DNA of 50,348 nucleotides from SZUA-521 sp041738285. GTDB lineage: Bacteria; Pseudomonadota; Gammaproteobacteria; Pseudomonadales; Azotimanducaceae. The notes beneath the pieces were generated by a model. It did no database searches. It worked only from the letters and a program-made list of their open reading frames with translations, and had not been told where the DNA came from. The translations under genes were made by a program, and so were the position numbers. The DNA lies in NCBI GenBank assembly GCA_041738285.1, contig JBGSQB010000153.1:1-50348 (forward strand), read 5' to 3'. Positions 49,295-50,348 of the stretch are shown here, in pieces; within the stretch, counting starts at the first letter, position 1; the number at the start of each line of letters is the position of its first letter.

Positions 49295-50348
49295 GTGGCG
49301 GGTAACACCATCTTGATTTCGGGCGGTGGCATCGGTGGCATCACCGCCGCGTTGTGCTTTGCCCAGCAGGGACTCGAAGTCGATCTGTTCGAGCAGGCTG
49401 AGGACTTCGGTGAGATCGGCGCGGGGATTCAGCTCAGCCCCAATTGCACCCGCGTGCTGCACGATCTGGGTCTCGCCAGCGCACTTGCGGACATCGCGTT
49501 CCTGCCAGAAGGCGTTGAGATGCGGAAATACCGCGACGGTCGTGTGCTGTCGTCGGCTGCGCTCGGCGCCGGCGCACACGCTCACTTTGGTTTTCCCTAT
49601 TATCACGTGCACCGCGCCGATCTCATGGACGTACTGGTGGATGCCGCGCGCGGGCAACCGAAGATTCGGCTGCACCTGAACGCGCGGGTCGCGTCCGTCA
49701 CGCACAATGGTGGAGGCGTGCGCGTGTCTGTCGGTGGCGCGAGCCATGAGGGCGCGATGCTCGTTGGCGCGGACGGCATTCGGTCGGTGGTGCGAACGGC
49801 GTTATTCGGCGCCGAGTCACCGACCTTCACGGGCAATGTGGCCTGGCGGGCCTTGGTACCGGCGGATCGATTGCCGAAGGCGCTGATTCGGCCCATGGCG
49901 ACCGCATGGTGGGGCCCGGGCAAGCACTTCGTGCACTACTACGTGCGACGCGGCGAACTCATCAATTGTGTCTGCGTCGTGGAAAAGGACGGCTGGCAGG
50001 TGGAGTCCTGGACCGAGCGCGGCGATCACGCCGAGCTGAAACGCGACTTCGCGGGTTGGCACCGGGACCTGCAGACGTTGATCGATGCCATTGACCCGGC
50101 CAGCTGCTTCAAGTGGGCGTTGTTCGATCGGCCGCCGATGCCGCAATGGAGTGTGGGACGCGTGACCTTGTTGGGCGATGCATGCCACCCGACGCTGCCG
50201 TTCATGGCCCAGGGCGCAGCCATGGCCATCGAGGATGCGGCTGTGCTGTCGCGGTGCGTGGCCGAGGATCCCGACGTGGCGCAGAGCCTGAAACGCTACG
50301 AAAGCCTGCGCCGTTCGCGCACGGCCGGCGTGCAGGCCGGTTCGCGCC
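49295..50348 (+). CDS. FAD-dependent aromatic-ring monooxygenase (partial, runs off the window)
   Basis: The frame starts at GTG 49295 and is still open at the window edge (351 codons). The Rossmann FAD motif GGGIGGITAAL with FEQAEDFGEIGAGIQLSPN, the DG motif VGADGIRSVVR and the GD motif LLGDACHPTLPFMAQGAAMAIEDA mark a group A flavin hydroxylase of the salicylate/3-hydroxybenzoate 6-hydroxylase type. It inserts one oxygen atom into an aromatic or related ring using NAD(P)H. The start has no strong ribosome site, so it may be a few codons off. Confidence 0.88.
   Translation, partial: MAGNTILISGGGIGGITAALCFAQQGLEVDLFEQAEDFGEIGAGIQLSPNCTRVLHDLGLASALADIAFLPEGVEMRKYRDGRVLSSAALGAGAHAHFGFPYYHVHRADLMDVLVDAARGQPKIRLHLNARVASVTHNGGGVRVSVGGASHEGAMLVGADGIRSVVRTALFGAESPTFTGNVAWRALVPADRLPKALIRPMATAWWGPGKHFVHYYVRRGELINCVCVVEKDGWQVESWTERGDHAELKRDFAGWHRDLQTLIDAIDPASCFKWALFDRPPMPQWSVGRVTLLGDACHPTLPFMAQGAAMAIEDAAVLSRCVAEDPDVAQSLKRYESLRRSRTAGVQAGSR

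Noticed and set aside
1..50348. tRNA, rRNA, riboswitch or integrase genes
   Set aside because: I looked for clover-leaf arms, conserved rRNA stretches, known riboswitch cores and tyrosine recombinase motifs and found none by eye; a covariance-model scan was not possible.

Overview
This window is about 50 kb of high-GC chromosomal DNA and carries about 40 protein genes. It most likely comes from a gammaproteobacterium. Close YbiT, YaeQ and YhhQ homologues, an RND efflux pair, a LolA-like protein and a WS/DGAT enzyme all fit, as do many GTG/TTG starts with good Shine-Dalgarno sequences. I cannot name the genus. No rRNA, tRNA, CRISPR array, prophage or transposase gene is visible. No stretch without a gene exceeds 300 bp; the longest, about 270 bp at 48264-48535, is occupied by a MITE-like element.

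Layout. (1) 1-7.95 kb: the end of an Arg/Gly-rich protein, a coupled pair (CruF-like carotenoid enzyme and MpaB/rubber-oxygenase-like protein), a TIR-TPR protein, a small PlsC-like acyltransferase, a frameshifted serine hydrolase whose 3' end runs into a perfect 29-bp palindrome, and an APH-type kinase overlapping a class III PLP enzyme. (2) 8.0-13.6 kb, plus strand: Zn-metallopeptidase, ATP-grasp ligase, YaeQ, a LanC-like protein with a CCG zinc motif, a lipoprotein and an Lgt-like membrane protein. (3) 13.55-15.2 kb: ABC-F protein YbiT.

(4) 15.2-31.4 kb is the standout region: two divergent operons built around c-type cytochromes. Leftward, a di-haem-b membrane protein is followed by a 21-haem cytochrome, a cytochrome of up to 36 haems made of alternating A/B di-haem modules (now split by a frameshift), and a TPR-plus-beta-barrel outer-membrane protein. 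Rightward, a membrane-anchored 2x[Fe-S] flavoprotein with an apparently circularly permuted fold is followed by a Sel1/ankyrin protein, an exported protein of unknown function, two large TPR proteins (one a lipoprotein) and a small exported protein. I infer a trans-envelope electron conduit: cytoplasmic NAD(P)H, flavoprotein, b-haems, periplasmic multihaem chain, outer-membrane barrel.

(5) 31.4-36.8 kb: SMP-30 family protein, RraA family protein, methyltransferase, DUF3336/patatin lipase and WS/DGAT acyltransferase; the last two suggest neutral-lipid storage and turnover. (6) 36.9-47.5 kb: an MFS-MFP-RND transport group, YhhQ, and three ion-coupled transporters (DAACS, DASS, CaCA). (7) 47.5-50.3 kb: LolA-like protein, MITE, nitroreductase and a truncated FAD monooxygenase.

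All functions come from reading motifs by eye. No database search was run.
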